A DNA stretch of 64,000 nucleotides from NCBI RefSeq assembly GCF_002119405.1, contig NZ_MTBG01000004.1:84279-148278 (forward strand), written 5' to 3'. A program made the position numbers and the translations under genes. The notes below the pieces were generated by a model, which was not told the DNA's origin, searched no databases, and saw only the letters and a list, made by a program, of their open reading frames with translations. Of this stretch, positions 8,673-18,035 are shown one piece after another. How positions within the stretch are numbered: position 1 is the first letter of the stretch; each line of letters starts with the position of its first letter. Origin of the DNA: Pseudoruegeria sp. SK021 (GTDB lineage: Bacteria; Pseudomonadota; Alphaproteobacteria; Rhodobacterales; Rhodobacteraceae).

Positions 8673-9452
8673 ATGCAAAGCTCCAGCAGACCCGATGGTA
8701 TTCTCTGGCCATTGGCCTTCATTCTGTGTCTCGGCTACACAGTCTGGTACTTTCCAAGGCTGATCATCGTCGCGGGACTGGCCAACGATAATCTTACCTC
8801 GCAATACACCGCCGCCGGACCCATCGACTATCTGGTCTTGGCCGGTGTGCTGATCGCGCTGTTTTTCGGGGTCAAGACCGCCCATGCCACATCCGGCGAA
8901 CTGGAGGCTGTCAATCTGGTCGACCGGATCAGCCTGTTTCTGGGCCGGGTCACCATGGTGCTGATCGTCATTCTGGTGTCGATCATGTTCTACGAGGTGA
9001 TGTTGCGCTATGTCTTCGAAGAGCCGACGCTCTGGGCGAACGAGCTGTCGCTCTGGCTGGCCGGGTTCATCTTTCTGCTGTCGGGCCTCTATGCCATGCA
9101 GCAACGCAACCATATCCGCATTTACCTGCTCTATGATGTCCTGCCCCGGTCGCTGCAACGGGTCTGTGACACGGTTTCCACCCTGTTGATCGCCATCTTC
9201 GCCATCTGTCTGATCTGGGGCGGCTACAACGAAGCGCTGGCCAAATTCCTGCGCTGGGAGACCTTCGGCACCGCCTTCGACCCACCCATCCCGGCAACCA
9301 TGAAACCAATGATCCTGATCGGAATGCTGATCGTCGCGCTTCAGGCGATCGCCAATCTGATTGCGGACTGGTCCAAGGAAGCTGTCGTTCACGCCGTTGT
9401 CGATGAAGATGAAATCGACGACATCATCCACTCTGTCGGGGGGGAAAAGTAG
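8673..9452 (+). CDS. TRAP transporter small permease (DctQ)
   Basis: Small membrane subunit of the TRAP importer, 259 residues, longer than the usual 160-190. The extra N-terminal part (1-95) contains two hydrophobic segments (WPLAFILCLGYTVWYFP and the region near IDYLVLAGVLIALFFG). The four-helix DctQ core then starts near residue 95 with FLGRVTMVLIVILVSIMFYEVML, followed by the conserved WANELSLWLAGFIFLLSGLYA. Large DctQ proteins of this kind accompany the FcbT-type large permeases. The ATG at 8673 follows GACGAGG. The end is five bases from dctM. Confidence 0.88.
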   Translation: MQSSSRPDGILWPLAFILCLGYTVWYFPRLIIVAGLANDNLTSQYTAAGPIDYLVLAGVLIALFFGVKTAHATSGELEAVNLVDRISLFLGRVTMVLIVILVSIMFYEVMLRYVFEEPTLWANELSLWLAGFIFLLSGLYAMQQRNHIRIYLLYDVLPRSLQRVCDTVSTLLIAIFAICLIWGGYNEALAKFLRWETFGTAFDPPIPATMKPMILIGMLIVALQAIANLIADWSKEAVVHAVVDEDEIDDIIHSVGGEK

Positions 9453-9456
9453 ACCC

Positions 9457-11052
9457 ATGTTCGATACCGGAACAATCTCTCTCGTTCTTTTGCTGGGCAT
9501 GCTGTTGCTGCTCGCCATCGGGATGCCCCTTGCCTTCGCTTCCGCCGCCCTCGCGGTTGGCGTGTTGTTCATGAAATTCGGCCCGGACTTCCTGTTCGGC
9601 AATTTCGGCACCGGCCCCCTCAACATCCTCGCGCAGCGGGTCTATGGCCTGATGACCGACTACGTGTTGATCTCAATCCCGTTATTTATCTTCATGGCTA
9701 ATTTACTCGAACGATCGGGCATCGCCAAAGAGATGTACAACTCGCTGAACATCTGGCTCAGCGGCACCCGTGGCGGCATCGCCATCGTCACCTCGATCAT
9801 GGCCGTGATCATGGCGGCCATGTCTGGGATCATCGGCGGCGAGGTGGTCCTGCTGGGGCTGATCGCCCTGCCCCAGATGTTGCGGCTTGGCTATAACCAA
9901 AACCTCGCCATCGGGACGATCTGCGCCTCAGGCTCGCTTGGCACCATGATCCCGCCCTCCATCGTGCTGATCATCTATGGCCTGATCACCGAAACCTCGA
10001 TCAAGGCCCTGTTCACCGCCAGCTTCCTGCCCGGCTTCATCCTCGCCAGCTTCTTCATCATCTATATCGTGGTGCGGACCCAGCTGAACCCCTCACTCGC
10101 GCCACTGCCCGAGCCGATCCCGGGCGAACCGCGCGGTGGTCAGAAAGGCATCCTGTTTGCCGCCTTCATGACCGTCATCGCCAGCGGCTTCTGTGCAGCC
10201 CTGTTCCTGCGGGCGCTGTTCTTCACCGTCACCGGCCAAAACGCCGAGGCCGTCGGCGTCGACCGCATCGCCCTTGGCACCCCCGACGACGCGATGACCT
10301 TCGGCATCGCCTTGGCGGTGATGATCGCGGCGCTGTTGTTCCTCTTCGGACGGGCCCGTACCGCAAAAGCCTGGAGCATGGGGAAAGGCCTCGTGGCCCC
10401 CATGGTCGTGATCGGCGTTGTGCTTGGCTCAATCTATGGCGGCATTACCGGCATCACCGAAGCGGCCGGCATGGGCGTGATCGCGGTGGCTGTGATCGCC
10501 CTGATGCGCGGGGAAATGTCCGTCACCCTGATGTGGGACAGCCTGAAACGGACCCTGAAATCCACCGGCACGATCATCTGGGTCACCATTGGCGCCACCG
10601 CGCTGGCCGGAGCCTATACCATTGCTGGCGGTCCAACCTATATCGCCAACCTGATCATCGGGGCTGAATTGCCGACCATGGGCATCATCCTGATCATGAT
10701 GCTGATCTTCCTGTTCATGGGCGCGCTGATGGATTGGGTCGGCATCGTCCTGTTGATCATGCCGGTGTTCCTGCCGATCGTGCTGCGCCTGCCGGTGGAA
10801 GAACTAGGCCTGTTCGGTACGTTGGAAAAATCGCATGTGGCGATTTGGTTCGGCGTGGTGTTCTGTATGAACATGCAAGTCAGCTTCCTATCACCGCCAT
10901 TCGGGCCCGCCGCCTTCTATTTGAAATCCGTGGCCCCGGCGCATATCTCTCTGACAGACATCTTCAAAGGCTTCCTGCCCTTCATCGGCATTCAGCTTTT
11001 GGCCCTGTCGCTTCTGCTGATTTGGCCGCCACTGATCGCTGTCTTCCTGTAA
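9457..11052 (+). CDS. TRAP transporter large permease (DctM)
   Basis: Sodium-driven transport subunit of 531 residues, about 100 longer than ordinary DctM, as in the mannitol/chloroaromatic (FcbT3) branch. Multiple membrane segments are visible from LVLLLGMLLLLAIGMPLAFA to the C-terminal LLALSLLLIWPPLIAV. DctM signatures include GTMIPPSIVLIIYGLITETSI (about 170-190), GGITGITEAAGMGVI and SPPFGPAAFYLKSVAP. The insertion is between about 255 and 340. Together with the preceding dctP and dctQ it forms a complete importer in one operon. Confidence 0.92.
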   Translation: MFDTGTISLVLLLGMLLLLAIGMPLAFASAALAVGVLFMKFGPDFLFGNFGTGPLNILAQRVYGLMTDYVLISIPLFIFMANLLERSGIAKEMYNSLNIWLSGTRGGIAIVTSIMAVIMAAMSGIIGGEVVLLGLIALPQMLRLGYNQNLAIGTICASGSLGTMIPPSIVLIIYGLITETSIKALFTASFLPGFILASFFIIYIVVRTQLNPSLAPLPEPIPGEPRGGQKGILFAAFMTVIASGFCAALFLRALFFTVTGQNAEAVGVDRIALGTPDDAMTFGIALAVMIAALLFLFGRARTAKAWSMGKGLVAPMVVIGVVLGSIYGGITGITEAAGMGVIAVAVIALMRGEMSVTLMWDSLKRTLKSTGTIIWVTIGATALAGAYTIAGGPTYIANLIIGAELPTMGIILIMMLIFLFMGALMDWVGIVLLIMPVFLPIVLRLPVEELGLFGTLEKSHVAIWFGVVFCMNMQVSFLSPPFGPAAFYLKSVAPAHISLTDIFKGFLPFIGIQLLALSLLLIWPPLIAVFL

Positions 11053-11076
11053 CCTGTCCTAAACTTAGAACCGAGA

Positions 11077-12573
11077 ATGCCCATGACTACGCTTCGCCTG
11101 TCCCCGGATGACAATGTCGTCACAGCCATCCGCCCTTTGGAGGTCGGTGACGGCGGAGCGCTGGCCCTGATCCCCCGCGGCCATAAGATGGCGGCAGAGG
11201 CCATCGCCAAAGGCGCACCGGTGGTCAAATATGCGCAGGTGATCGGCTATGCCGCCGCCGACATCGCCGCGGGTGAGCATGTGCATTCGCATAATCTTGA
11301 GTTTAGGAACGTCACGCAATCCTATGATTTTTCAACAAATCTTAGACCTGCCGCGGTGCCTGCGACCCAAGACACGTTCCAAGGCTACCGCCGGGCGGAT
11401 GGCCGCATCGGCACCCGGAATACCATCGCGGTTCTGACCAGCGTCAACTGCTCGGCCACCGCGGCGCGGATGATCGCGGCGCATTTCACCGCCGAACGGT
11501 TGGCCGACTATCCCAATGTGGACGGGGTCACTGCCTTCGTTCACGGCACCGGCTGCGGCATGGCCGATGATGGCGACGGGTTCGCGGCGCTGCAACGCAC
11601 CATGTGGGGCTATGCCCGTAATCCCAATGTCGGCGGCGTGTTGATGGCCGGTCTTGGCTGCGAGGTGAACCAGATCGACTGGCTGGTCGAGGCCTATGGC
11701 CTGACCCCGGGGCCGCTGTTTCAATCCATGAACATTCAGGATGTGGGCGGTCTGGCCAAGACCGTTGCCCTTGGCATCAAAAAGATCGAGGCCATGCTGC
11801 CCCTCGTCAACGCCACAACCCGCAGCACCTGTCCGGCCTCGGCCCTGATGGTCGGCCTGCAATGCGGCGGCTCGGACGCCATGTCCGGGATCACCGCCAA
11901 TCCGGCGCTTGGCTATGCCTGCGATCTTCTGGTGGCTCAAGGCGGCACCGGGGTTTTGGCTGAAACCCCGGAAATCTATGGTGCCGAACATCTGCTGACC
12001 CGCCGCGCCGTGTCGCCGGAAGTGGGGGAAAAACTGGTCGCGCTGATCCGATGGTGGGAAGATTACACCAAGCGCAACAAAGGCTCGATGGACAACAACC
12101 CAAGCCCCGGCAACAAAAAAGGCGGGCTGACCACCATCTTGGAAAAGTCGCTCGGGGCCGCAGCCAAAGGCGGCACCACGCCGTTGACCGGTGTCTACAA
12201 ATATGCCGAACCGGTCACCACCCCCGGCTTCGTGTTCATGGACAGCCCCGGCTACGATCCGGCCTCTGTGACCGGTCAGATCGCTTCGGGGTGCAACCTG
12301 ATCGCCTTCACCACCGGTCGCGGTTCGGCCTTCGGCGCAAAGCCTGCGCCGTCGCTGAAGATCGCGACCAACACGGACATGTATACGCGGATGACCGACG
12401 ACATGGACATCAACGCGGGCCGCATCCTGACCGACGGTGCCACCGTCGAAGAGGTCGGGCGCGAGATCTATCAGACGCTGCTGCGGGTGGCCTCGGGCGA
12501 GCAGACAAAATCCGAAGCCCAAGGTCTGGGCGACTACGAATTCGTCCCTTGGCAGATCGGCGCCGTAATGTGA
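11077..12573 (+). CDS. UxaA-family sugar-acid dehydratase (altronate/galactarate dehydratase-like)
   Basis: Cytosolic hydro-lyase of 498 residues containing a complete N-terminal SAF domain (about 1-95, ending HVHSHNLEF) fused to the UxaA catalytic region. Conserved stretches are GRIGTRNTIAVLTSVNCSA, FVHGTGCGMADDGDG, VGGVLMAGLGCEVNQ, LQCGGSDAMSGITANPALG and SPGYDPASVTGQIASGCN. Relatives are altronate dehydratase (UxaA), galactarate dehydratase (GarD) and sulfolactate sulfo-lyase (SuyAB, usually two proteins). The fused architecture and KDG-kinase neighbour favour a sugar-acid dehydratase giving a 2-keto-3-deoxy acid. Exact substrate is open. It is co-transcribed with the TRAP genes upstream (24-base gap). 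Confidence 0.85.
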   Translation: MPMTTLRLSPDDNVVTAIRPLEVGDGGALALIPRGHKMAAEAIAKGAPVVKYAQVIGYAAADIAAGEHVHSHNLEFRNVTQSYDFSTNLRPAAVPATQDTFQGYRRADGRIGTRNTIAVLTSVNCSATAARMIAAHFTAERLADYPNVDGVTAFVHGTGCGMADDGDGFAALQRTMWGYARNPNVGGVLMAGLGCEVNQIDWLVEAYGLTPGPLFQSMNIQDVGGLAKTVALGIKKIEAMLPLVNATTRSTCPASALMVGLQCGGSDAMSGITANPALGYACDLLVAQGGTGVLAETPEIYGAEHLLTRRAVSPEVGEKLVALIRWWEDYTKRNKGSMDNNPSPGNKKGGLTTILEKSLGAAAKGGTTPLTGVYKYAEPVTTPGFVFMDSPGYDPASVTGQIASGCNLIAFTTGRGSAFGAKPAPSLKIATNTDMYTRMTDDMDINAGRILTDGATVEEVGREIYQTLLRVASGEQTKSEAQGLGDYEFVPWQIGAVM

Positions 12574-12577
12574 CACT

Positions 12578-12616
12578 GGCCAAGACCTATGGGCCGAGGC
12601 TAGATAGGCTTTGGCC
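12578..12616 (+). other. Imperfect intercistronic hairpin
   Basis: Arms GGCCAAGACCTAT (12578-12590) and ATAGGCTTTGGCC (12604-12616) pair over 13 positions with two internal mismatches. It lies directly after the UxaA-family stop and before the reductase gene (RBS TGAGG near 12643). There is no T tract. Possible mRNA-processing or stability element. Confidence 0.35.
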
Positions 12617-12654
12617 CGTGCCCACCGCACACGAGTAATTTTTGAGGTACACCT

Positions 12655-13542
12655 ATGACGAAACCTACCATTGGCTTCATTGGCCTCGGCCTGATGGGCG
12701 CGGCTATGGTCGGGCGACTTCAGGACAAGGGCTATTCCCTGACCGTCCTTGGCAACCGGTCGCGCACGGCCGTAGATGCCGCCGTGGCGCGGGGCGCGGG
12801 CGAAGCCCAGACCGCAGCCGCACTGGCCGCTGTGTCGGACATTGTGATGATCTGTGTCGACACCACGGCCAGCGTCGAATCCCGCATCTATGGCAAAGAC
12901 GGCGTTTTGGATGGCCTGAAGCCAGACACAATCGTGATCGACTTTGGCACCTCGCTGCCCGCGTCAAGCCTTAAGATCGGCGAAGAAGTCGCTAAGAAAC
13001 AAGGGTTTTTCCTGGACGCTCCGCTGGGCCGCACGCCGTCCCACGCCAAAGACGGCAAGCTGAACATCATGTGCGGCGGCGCGCCGGAAGCCTATGAGCG
13101 GATCAAGCCGGTCCTGGATGATCTGGGCGAGAATATCTTTCACGTCGGTCCGCTTGGCTCTGGTCACAAGCTGAAGCTGATCAACAACTTCTTCGCCATG
13201 ACCACAGCCTGCGCCATGTCCGAGGCCTTCGCTATGGCCGACAAGGCGGGTCTGCCGCGTCAAGGGCTCTATGACGTGATGTCCGCTGGCCCGCTACGGT
13301 CCGGCATGATGGATTTCGTCAAGAACTATGCCACGGACGGTCAGATTGACTTGGCCTTCTCGGTGCGCAACGCCAACAAAGATGTGGGCTATTACCGCCA
13401 GATGGCCGAGGAATTGGGCGTGATGTCCCGGATGGCGGGCAGCGCCAGCGCCACCCTCGCCGAGGCTGTCGATCAGGATTTCGGCGATCACATGGTGCCG
13501 GAAATGGTTGATTTCCTGTCGCGGAAGTTCTCGGACGCATGA
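12655..13542 (+). CDS. 3-hydroxyisobutyrate dehydrogenase-family reductase (variant GRT motif), copy 1
   Basis: NAD(P)-dependent beta-hydroxyacid dehydrogenase of 295 residues. The Rossmann start is IGFIGLGLMGAAMVGRL (about 5-21). The substrate-binding motif reads FLDAPLGRTPSHAKDGKL (about 119-136), where ordinary family members have DAPVSGG. The catalytic Lys lies in HKLKLINNFFAM (about 172) and the C-terminal contact in NANKDVGYY. GRT in this position is also found in sulfolactaldehyde reductase YihU and in uncharacterised alphaproteobacterial homologues. It probably reduces a small aldehyde acid or oxidises a hydroxy acid. A paralogue with the same motif lies at 18184 in the same locus. 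Confidence 0.85.
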   Translation: MTKPTIGFIGLGLMGAAMVGRLQDKGYSLTVLGNRSRTAVDAAVARGAGEAQTAAALAAVSDIVMICVDTTASVESRIYGKDGVLDGLKPDTIVIDFGTSLPASSLKIGEEVAKKQGFFLDAPLGRTPSHAKDGKLNIMCGGAPEAYERIKPVLDDLGENIFHVGPLGSGHKLKLINNFFAMTTACAMSEAFAMADKAGLPRQGLYDVMSAGPLRSGMMDFVKNYATDGQIDLAFSVRNANKDVGYYRQMAEELGVMSRMAGSASATLAEAVDQDFGDHMVPEMVDFLSRKFSDA

Positions 13543-13576
13543 CCACTCGACCTCTGTCTGGCCTGCGGCGTCACTG

Positions 13577-14491
13577 ATGCGCAGCGCACGTCCGCGCGAA
13601 GATCGCCTAACCCTTGGTGTGCTGATGATGGTCGGTGCAGCCCTGTGCTTCACCGCCATCGACACATCGGCCAAGTGGTTGATATTGGCAGGCTTGCCCG
13701 CGCTGCAAGTGGCCTTCGCCCGTTATGCGGGGCACTTTCTGATCTCTTTGGTGGTGTTCTTGCCGAACGAAGGCTTGCGGGCCTTCCATTCGAACCGGCC
13801 AGTCCTGCAATTTCTGCGCGGGCTGTTTCTGCTGTTCAGCACCCTGCTGAATTTCGTGGCGCTGACCTATCTGCCGATCACCTTGACGACGACCATCATG
13901 TTCGCCGTGCCTTTGGTGGTGTCGCTGCTATCCGTGCCGATGTTGGGCGAAAAAGTCGGGCCACGGCGGCTGTCTGCCGTGGGGATCGGGTTTGTCGGCG
14001 TCATCGTGGCAGTACAGCCTTGGGGGGCCGAATTTCACCCCGCCATGATCTTCTCCCTCGGCGCGTTGTGCTGTGCAGCGCTGTATTTCCTGCTGACCCG
14101 TATGTTGGCCGGGATCGAAAGCAACGATACCAGCCAATTATGGACCAGCGGCATTGCGACCCTCGCCCTGTTTCCGTTTGTCATTCTGCACTGGGAATGG
14201 CCCGACACCTTGACCGGCTATGTCGTGATGACGGTGATTGGCCTGTTTGGCATCGTTGGCCATTCCGTGGCCAATATCGCGCATCGCTTTGCCGATGCCT
14301 CGATCCTGTCACCGGTGGTATATGTGCAACTGGTCTATGCAACGCTGGCCGGTCTGCTGATCTTTGGCACGCCGCCAACGATGTGGACCGTGGTCGGTGC
14401 GCTGATCATCGTCGGTTCAGGCATCTATATCTGGATGCGGGAACGGACCTTGGCCCGCGATAGGACCGCCGCCAATATATCGACGGATTAA
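13577..14491 (+). CDS. EamA-family (DMT) permease
   Basis: Inner-membrane transporter of 304 residues with ten predicted helices arranged as two EamA repeats (about 15-145 and 155-290), starting TLGVLMMVGAALCFTAIDTSAKW and ending VGALIIVGSGIYIWMRER. The second repeat starts MIFSLGALCCAALYFLLTR. The start at 13577 avoids an unlikely TTG at 13508 that would overlap the preceding gene. It is last in the TRAP operon and is followed by a strong hairpin. EamA proteins often export metabolites; here it might expel an overflow product of the pathway (inference). Confidence 0.85.
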   Translation: MRSARPREDRLTLGVLMMVGAALCFTAIDTSAKWLILAGLPALQVAFARYAGHFLISLVVFLPNEGLRAFHSNRPVLQFLRGLFLLFSTLLNFVALTYLPITLTTTIMFAVPLVVSLLSVPMLGEKVGPRRLSAVGIGFVGVIVAVQPWGAEFHPAMIFSLGALCCAALYFLLTRMLAGIESNDTSQLWTSGIATLALFPFVILHWEWPDTLTGYVVMTVIGLFGIVGHSVANIAHRFADASILSPVVYVQLVYATLAGLLIFGTPPTMWTVVGALIIVGSGIYIWMRERTLARDRTAANISTD

Positions 14492-14494
14492 CGT

Positions 14495-14520
14495 GAAGAG
14501 CGGCGCTTAAGCCGCTCTTC
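14495..14520. terminator. Bidirectional terminator hairpin
   Basis: Perfect 10-base arms GAAGAGCGGC (14495-14504) and GCCGCTCTTC (14511-14520) with a six-base loop, placed between the convergent eamA-type gene (stop at 14491) and the SDR gene (end 14536). Only a weak T-rich stretch follows. Likely ends both transcripts. Confidence 0.65.
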
Positions 14521-14535
14521 CGTCTCTATTATGTA

Positions 14536-15282
14536 TCAGCCACGTCCCATCAACGGCATTGCCGACGCCATGACGGTCATGAATTGCACATTCGCGTCCA
14601 GCGGCAATTCTGCCATATGCAGCACGGAATGGGCCACATGGGCCACATCCATCACCGGCTCAATCTTATTGCTGCCATCGGCCTGCGGCACACCCTTGGT
14701 CATGGCCACCGCCATGTCGGTCAGGGCGTTGCCGATATCGATTTGTCCGCAGGCAATGTTGAAGGGGCGGCCGTCCAGCGACAGGGTTTTGGTCAACCCG
14801 CTCACCGCGTGTTTCGACATCGTATAGGGCACTGAACCGGGGCGCGGCACCGAAGCCGAGATTGAGCCGTTGTTAATGATCCGTCCGCCCATCGGGTCTT
14901 GGCGGCGCATCATCGCAAAGGCAGCCCGGGCCGTCAGGAACATGCCGGTGATGTTGACGCTCGACACCTTGTGCCAATCGGCAACCGAGATTTCGTCAAT
15001 CAGGGTGCTGGGCAGGCCAGCGCCGGCATTATTGAACAGCACATCCAAGTGCCCCCAGTCTTTTCCCAACGTGACGAAAGCATTCATCACTTGTGTCTCG
15101 TCAGTCACGTCACATGGCAGGATCAGCGCATCGTTATGGCCGTCTGCGGTCTCTTCCAATGCGCTGGCGCGGCGTCCCACCAATGCCACCCGATAGCCCG
15201 CATCAAGGAAGCGTCGGGCGGTTGCCCGGCCAATTCCGCTGCCGGCACCGGTGATCAAGATGGTTTTCTGCGTGTCAGTCAT
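14536..15282 (-). CDS. Short-chain dehydrogenase/reductase, copy 1
   Basis: Classical SDR of 248 residues. The cofactor motif ITGAGSGIGRA lies near residue 8, LFNNAGAG near 84, and the catalytic triad is Ser in NNGSISASVP (about 141) plus YTMSKHAV (Tyr about 154, Lys about 158). The start MTDTQ at 15282 follows AGAGGA; an in-frame TTG two codons earlier is ignored. It sits downstream of the IlvD-type gene with a 110-base gap that holds four 11-base tandem repeats. Probably an NAD(P)-linked sugar or sugar-acid oxidoreductase of the same pathway; the substrate is unknown. Confidence 0.88.
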   Translation of the reverse strand: MTDTQKTILITGAGSGIGRATARRFLDAGYRVALVGRRASALEETADGHNDALILPCDVTDETQVMNAFVTLGKDWGHLDVLFNNAGAGLPSTLIDEISVADWHKVSSVNITGMFLTARAAFAMMRRQDPMGGRIINNGSISASVPRPGSVPYTMSKHAVSGLTKTLSLDGRPFNIACGQIDIGNALTDMAVAMTKGVPQADGSNKIEPVMDVAHVAHSVLHMAELPLDANVQFMTVMASAMPLMGRG

Positions 15283-15325
15283 GAACAATTCCTCTTAGGG
15301 GCACTAACGTCGAACCGCTGTGACG

Positions 15326-15365
15326 GTCCGATAAAAGTCCGACAAAAGTCCGACGTCAGTCCGAT
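15326..15365. repeat. Array of four 11-base tandem repeats, copy A
   Basis: Units begin at 15326, 15337, 15348 and 15359: GTCCGATAAAA, GTCCGACAAAA, GTCCGACGTCA and GTCCGAT. The invariant GTCCGA recurs every 11 bases, about one helical turn, which is typical of a protein binding cooperatively along one DNA face. It lies about 44 bases upstream of the SDR gene (start 15282) and after the IlvD-type stop. A second array of the same unit and spacing is at 46981. Confidence 0.7.
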
Positions 15366-15392
15366 GCTGTATTTTGGTCCAAGCTCAAAGGC

Positions 15393-17174
15393 TTAGTGGT
15401 TGTCGCGCGGTAAATCCTTGGCGGTCTTCTGATAGGCCGTGGCCAGTTCCAGACAGCCACCTTCGGACAATTGCCCCACATGGCTGCGATAGATTTCTTC
15501 CCACGGGGTTTGGTTGACAATGGTCGGCGGCGTCCAAGCGGCTTTGCGCGCCGCCCATTCCTCGTCCGGCACCAAGGCATTCAACGTGCTGGCATTCAGA
15601 TCCAGCAGCACCCGGTCGCCGGTTTTCAAATAGGCAAGGCCACCGCCCACCACCGATTCCGGCGAAGCATTCAGGATCGACGGGCTTTCCGATGTGCCCG
15701 ACTGGCGGCCATCCCCAACGGTTGGGAGATGGTTAATGCCTTGTTTTACAACGGAATCTGGCGGCAGCATATTGACCACTTCAGCCGAACCCGGATAGCC
15801 GACGCAGCCGACGCCCCGAATGAACAGGATGGTGTCGGCGTCGATCCCGAGGTTCGGATCGTTGATCCGGTCATGGTAATCCTCGGGGCCTTCAAACACC
15901 ACGGCGCGGGCTTCGTGGATGTTTTCCTTGCCCGGGCGCGACAGGAACCGCTTCTGGAAATCTTCAGAGATGACGGAGGTTTTCATCAAGGCGCTGTCGA
16001 ACAGATTGCCCGAAATCACCAAAAAACCAGCGTTTTTGCGCAATGGCGCATCGTAGGTTTTGATCACATCGGTATCGCGGCTTTCCCATTTGCCAAGCGC
16101 CTCGCCCATGGATTTACCACTGACCGTCACCACATCCTCGTGCAAGCGGCCCGCCTTGCGCAATTCGCCCATCACCGCCGGAACACCGCCCGCGCGATAG
16201 AAGCTTTCGCCAAGGTATTTTCCCGCAGGTTGCATGTTGACCAACAGCGGCACGTCAAACCCGATCTTCTGCCAATCCGTGACATGCAAATCGACACCAA
16301 TATGGCGGGCAATCGCCTGAAGGTGCGGCGGCGCGTTGGTCGATCCACCAATCGCCGAGTTTGTTACGATCGCATTTTCAAAGGCTTGCCGGGTCATGAT
16401 GTCCGACGGCTTCAGGTCTTCATGCACCATGCCAACCGCACGGCGACCGGTCTGATAGGCCATCGCCATCCGTTCGCGGAACGGGGCCGGAATGGCCGAA
16501 CAGCCGGTCAGGCTCATGCCCAATGCCTCGGCCAGCGCGTTCATCGTACTGGCGGTGCCCATGGTGTTGCAGTGGCCCAAACTGGGGGCAGAGGCACAGA
16601 CCCGGCTGATGAATTCGTCATATTCGATCTCACCTTCGGCCAAAAGGCGGCGGCTTTCCCAGACGATGGTTCCCGATCCGGCCAAATTACCGTTCCACCA
16701 CCCGTCCAACATCGGTCCGCCACTTAGCACGATGGCCGGAAGGTCCACCGTTGCGGCCCCCATCAGCATGGCCGGCGTTGTCTTATCGCAGCCGGTGGTC
16801 AAAACCACCCCGTCGATCGGATAGCCGTGCAGCACTTCCACAAGGCTCAGATAGGCCAGATTGCGGTCCAGTGCGGCGGTTGGTCGTTTGCCGGTCTCTT
16901 GAATCGGATGGACGGGAAATTCCATGGGAATTCCGCCCGCATCGCGGATGCCTGCCTTGACCCGATCCATCAAAAAGACGTGGATCTTGTTGCAGGGCGC
17001 GATGTCAGACCCGGTCTGGGCGATGCCAATCACCGGCCGTTCGCCCTGCAATTCTTCGCGGGTGTATTCTTGGTTGAGATAGCGTTCCAGATAGAGGGCA
17101 GTCATCCCGGGATTGTTGGGATTGTCGAACCACTCCTGCGAGCGGAATTTCTTGTGGGCGCGGGTGTCGCTCAT
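15393..17174 (-). CDS. IlvD/Edd-family dehydratase (sugar-acid dehydratase)
   Basis: Iron-sulfur dehydratase of 593 residues. The three cluster-ligand Cys motifs are visible: [11 protein letters not shown] (about 65), [12 protein letters not shown] (about 135) and [15 protein letters not shown] (about 207). Other conserved regions are [13 protein letters not shown] and [14 protein letters not shown]. The [10 protein letters not shown] form and length match the L-arabinonate / D-xylonate / galactonate dehydratase branch rather than IlvD proper, so it likely makes a 2-keto-3-deoxy acid. The ATG at 17174 ([10 protein letters not shown]) lies seven codons inside a possible GTG. Operator O2 is 55 bases upstream. 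The KDG-kinase-like gene at 19286 would act on the product. Confidence 0.88.
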   Translation of the reverse strand: MSDTRAHKKFRSQEWFDNPNNPGMTALYLERYLNQEYTREELQGERPVIGIAQTGSDIAPCNKIHVFLMDRVKAGIRDAGGIPMEFPVHPIQETGKRPTAALDRNLAYLSLVEVLHGYPIDGVVLTTGCDKTTPAMLMGAATVDLPAIVLSGGPMLDGWWNGNLAGSGTIVWESRRLLAEGEIEYDEFISRVCASAPSLGHCNTMGTASTMNALAEALGMSLTGCSAIPAPFRERMAMAYQTGRRAVGMVHEDLKPSDIMTRQAFENAIVTNSAIGGSTNAPPHLQAIARHIGVDLHVTDWQKIGFDVPLLVNMQPAGKYLGESFYRAGGVPAVMGELRKAGRLHEDVVTVSGKSMGEALGKWESRDTDVIKTYDAPLRKNAGFLVISGNLFDSALMKTSVISEDFQKRFLSRPGKENIHEARAVVFEGPEDYHDRINDPNLGIDADTILFIRGVGCVGYPGSAEVVNMLPPDSVVKQGINHLPTVGDGRQSGTSESPSILNASPESVVGGGLAYLKTGDRVLLDLNASTLNALVPDEEWAARKAAWTPPTIVNQTPWEEIYRSHVGQLSEGGCLELATAYQKTAKDLPRDNH

Positions 17175-17228
17175 GAGTGGATCCAATCTGGTCACAGCGG
17201 GTCAGGTTTTGCCGGCATCTTCCCGGTC

Positions 17229-17238
17229 TGGTATACCA
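17229..17238. promoter_or_regulatory. Operator palindrome O2
   Basis: Perfect 10-base palindrome TGGTATACCA followed by AA, in the 114-base gap between the end of SDR copy 2 (17289) and the IlvD-type start (17174). It is identical to the core of O1 (7440-7453), so the IlvD-type gene probably has its own promoter under the same GntR repressor. Confidence 0.6.
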
Positions 17239-17288
17239 AATGCAAGGGCTATGATTAGGCGAAGACCCGGCAAAGGTTGGGAAATGCC

Positions 17289-18035
17289 CTAAAGCCCGCC
17301 GGTGACCGGCAGGATCGCACCCGTCGCAAAGCTGGCCTTGTCAGAGGCCAACCACAGGATCGCCTCAGCAATGTCCTCAGGCGTTGCAGCCCGGCGCAAC
17401 GGCGCGTTGCGGGCGACCATTCCCGGACGGTCCGGGTTGCCTGCATGGGCATGAATGTCGGTCAACGTGGTCCCGGCGCGAACCGCATTGACCCGGATGC
17501 CTTGCGGCCCGACTTCTTTGGCAAGACCAATCGTCAGGGTTTCGATCGCGCCCTTTGTGGCGGCATAGTGGACGTATTCACCGGGACTGCCCTGCACCGC
17601 TGCCACCGAAGACAGGTTGATGATGACACCGCCGCGCCCGCCGAACTCCGTCGACATGCAGCGCACCGCGGCTTGGGAGCAATAGATGCTGCCAAAGACG
17701 TTGGTGGCAAAGGTGGCTTGCAGCGTCTCGGGCGCCAGATTGACCAGACGCGTGGCCCCGCCGATGACCCCGGCATTGTTGACCAGCAAGGTCGGGGCGC
17801 CCAATGTCGCTGCGCAATGGGCGAACAGGGCGTCGACCTGCACCGGGTCGCTGACATTGGCCTGAAACAGGGTGCCAACCGCGCCTTGTGCAAGACAAGC
17901 GTCCAGACTGCTTTGGGCTGCCAGATGATCGCGGCGATAGGCAATGCAAACATCATAACCGGCCTGCGCCGCAAGCCGGGCTGTCGCCCGTCCGATCCCA
18001 CGCCCGCCGCCGGTGATGAGGGCCACTCGGCGCAT
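17289..18035 (-). CDS. Short-chain dehydrogenase/reductase, copy 2
   Basis: Classical SDR of 248 residues, not closely similar to copy 1. It has ALITGGGRGIGRATA (about 5-19), LLVNNAGVIGG (about 85), catalytic Ser in INLSSVAAVQGSPG (about 143) and YAATKGAIE (Tyr about 158, Lys about 162), then VRAGTTLTDIH. The start MRRVALITG at 18035 overlaps the stop of a 35-codon frame (TGATG), implying translational coupling. It is third in the minus-strand unit HIBDH copy 2 - small frame - SDR. It resembles sugar dehydrogenases of the glucose-1-dehydrogenase/YgfF kind; the substrate is not assignable. Confidence 0.87.
   Translation of the reverse strand: MRRVALITGGGRGIGRATARLAAQAGYDVCIAYRRDHLAAQSSLDACLAQGAVGTLFQANVSDPVQVDALFAHCAATLGAPTLLVNNAGVIGGATRLVNLAPETLQATFATNVFGSIYCSQAAVRCMSTEFGGRGGVIINLSSVAAVQGSPGEYVHYAATKGAIETLTIGLAKEVGPQGIRVNAVRAGTTLTDIHAHAGNPDRPGMVARNAPLRRAATPEDIAEAILWLASDKASFATGAILPVTGGL

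Noticed and set aside
11332..12630. A 432-codon minus-strand open frame
   Set aside because: Antisense to the UxaA-family gene, Gly/His/Arg-rich and without motifs.
15326..15365. CRISPR-like repeat array
   Set aside because: Units are 11 bases with no unique spacers, and no cas genes exist in the window; a protein-binding array is more likely.
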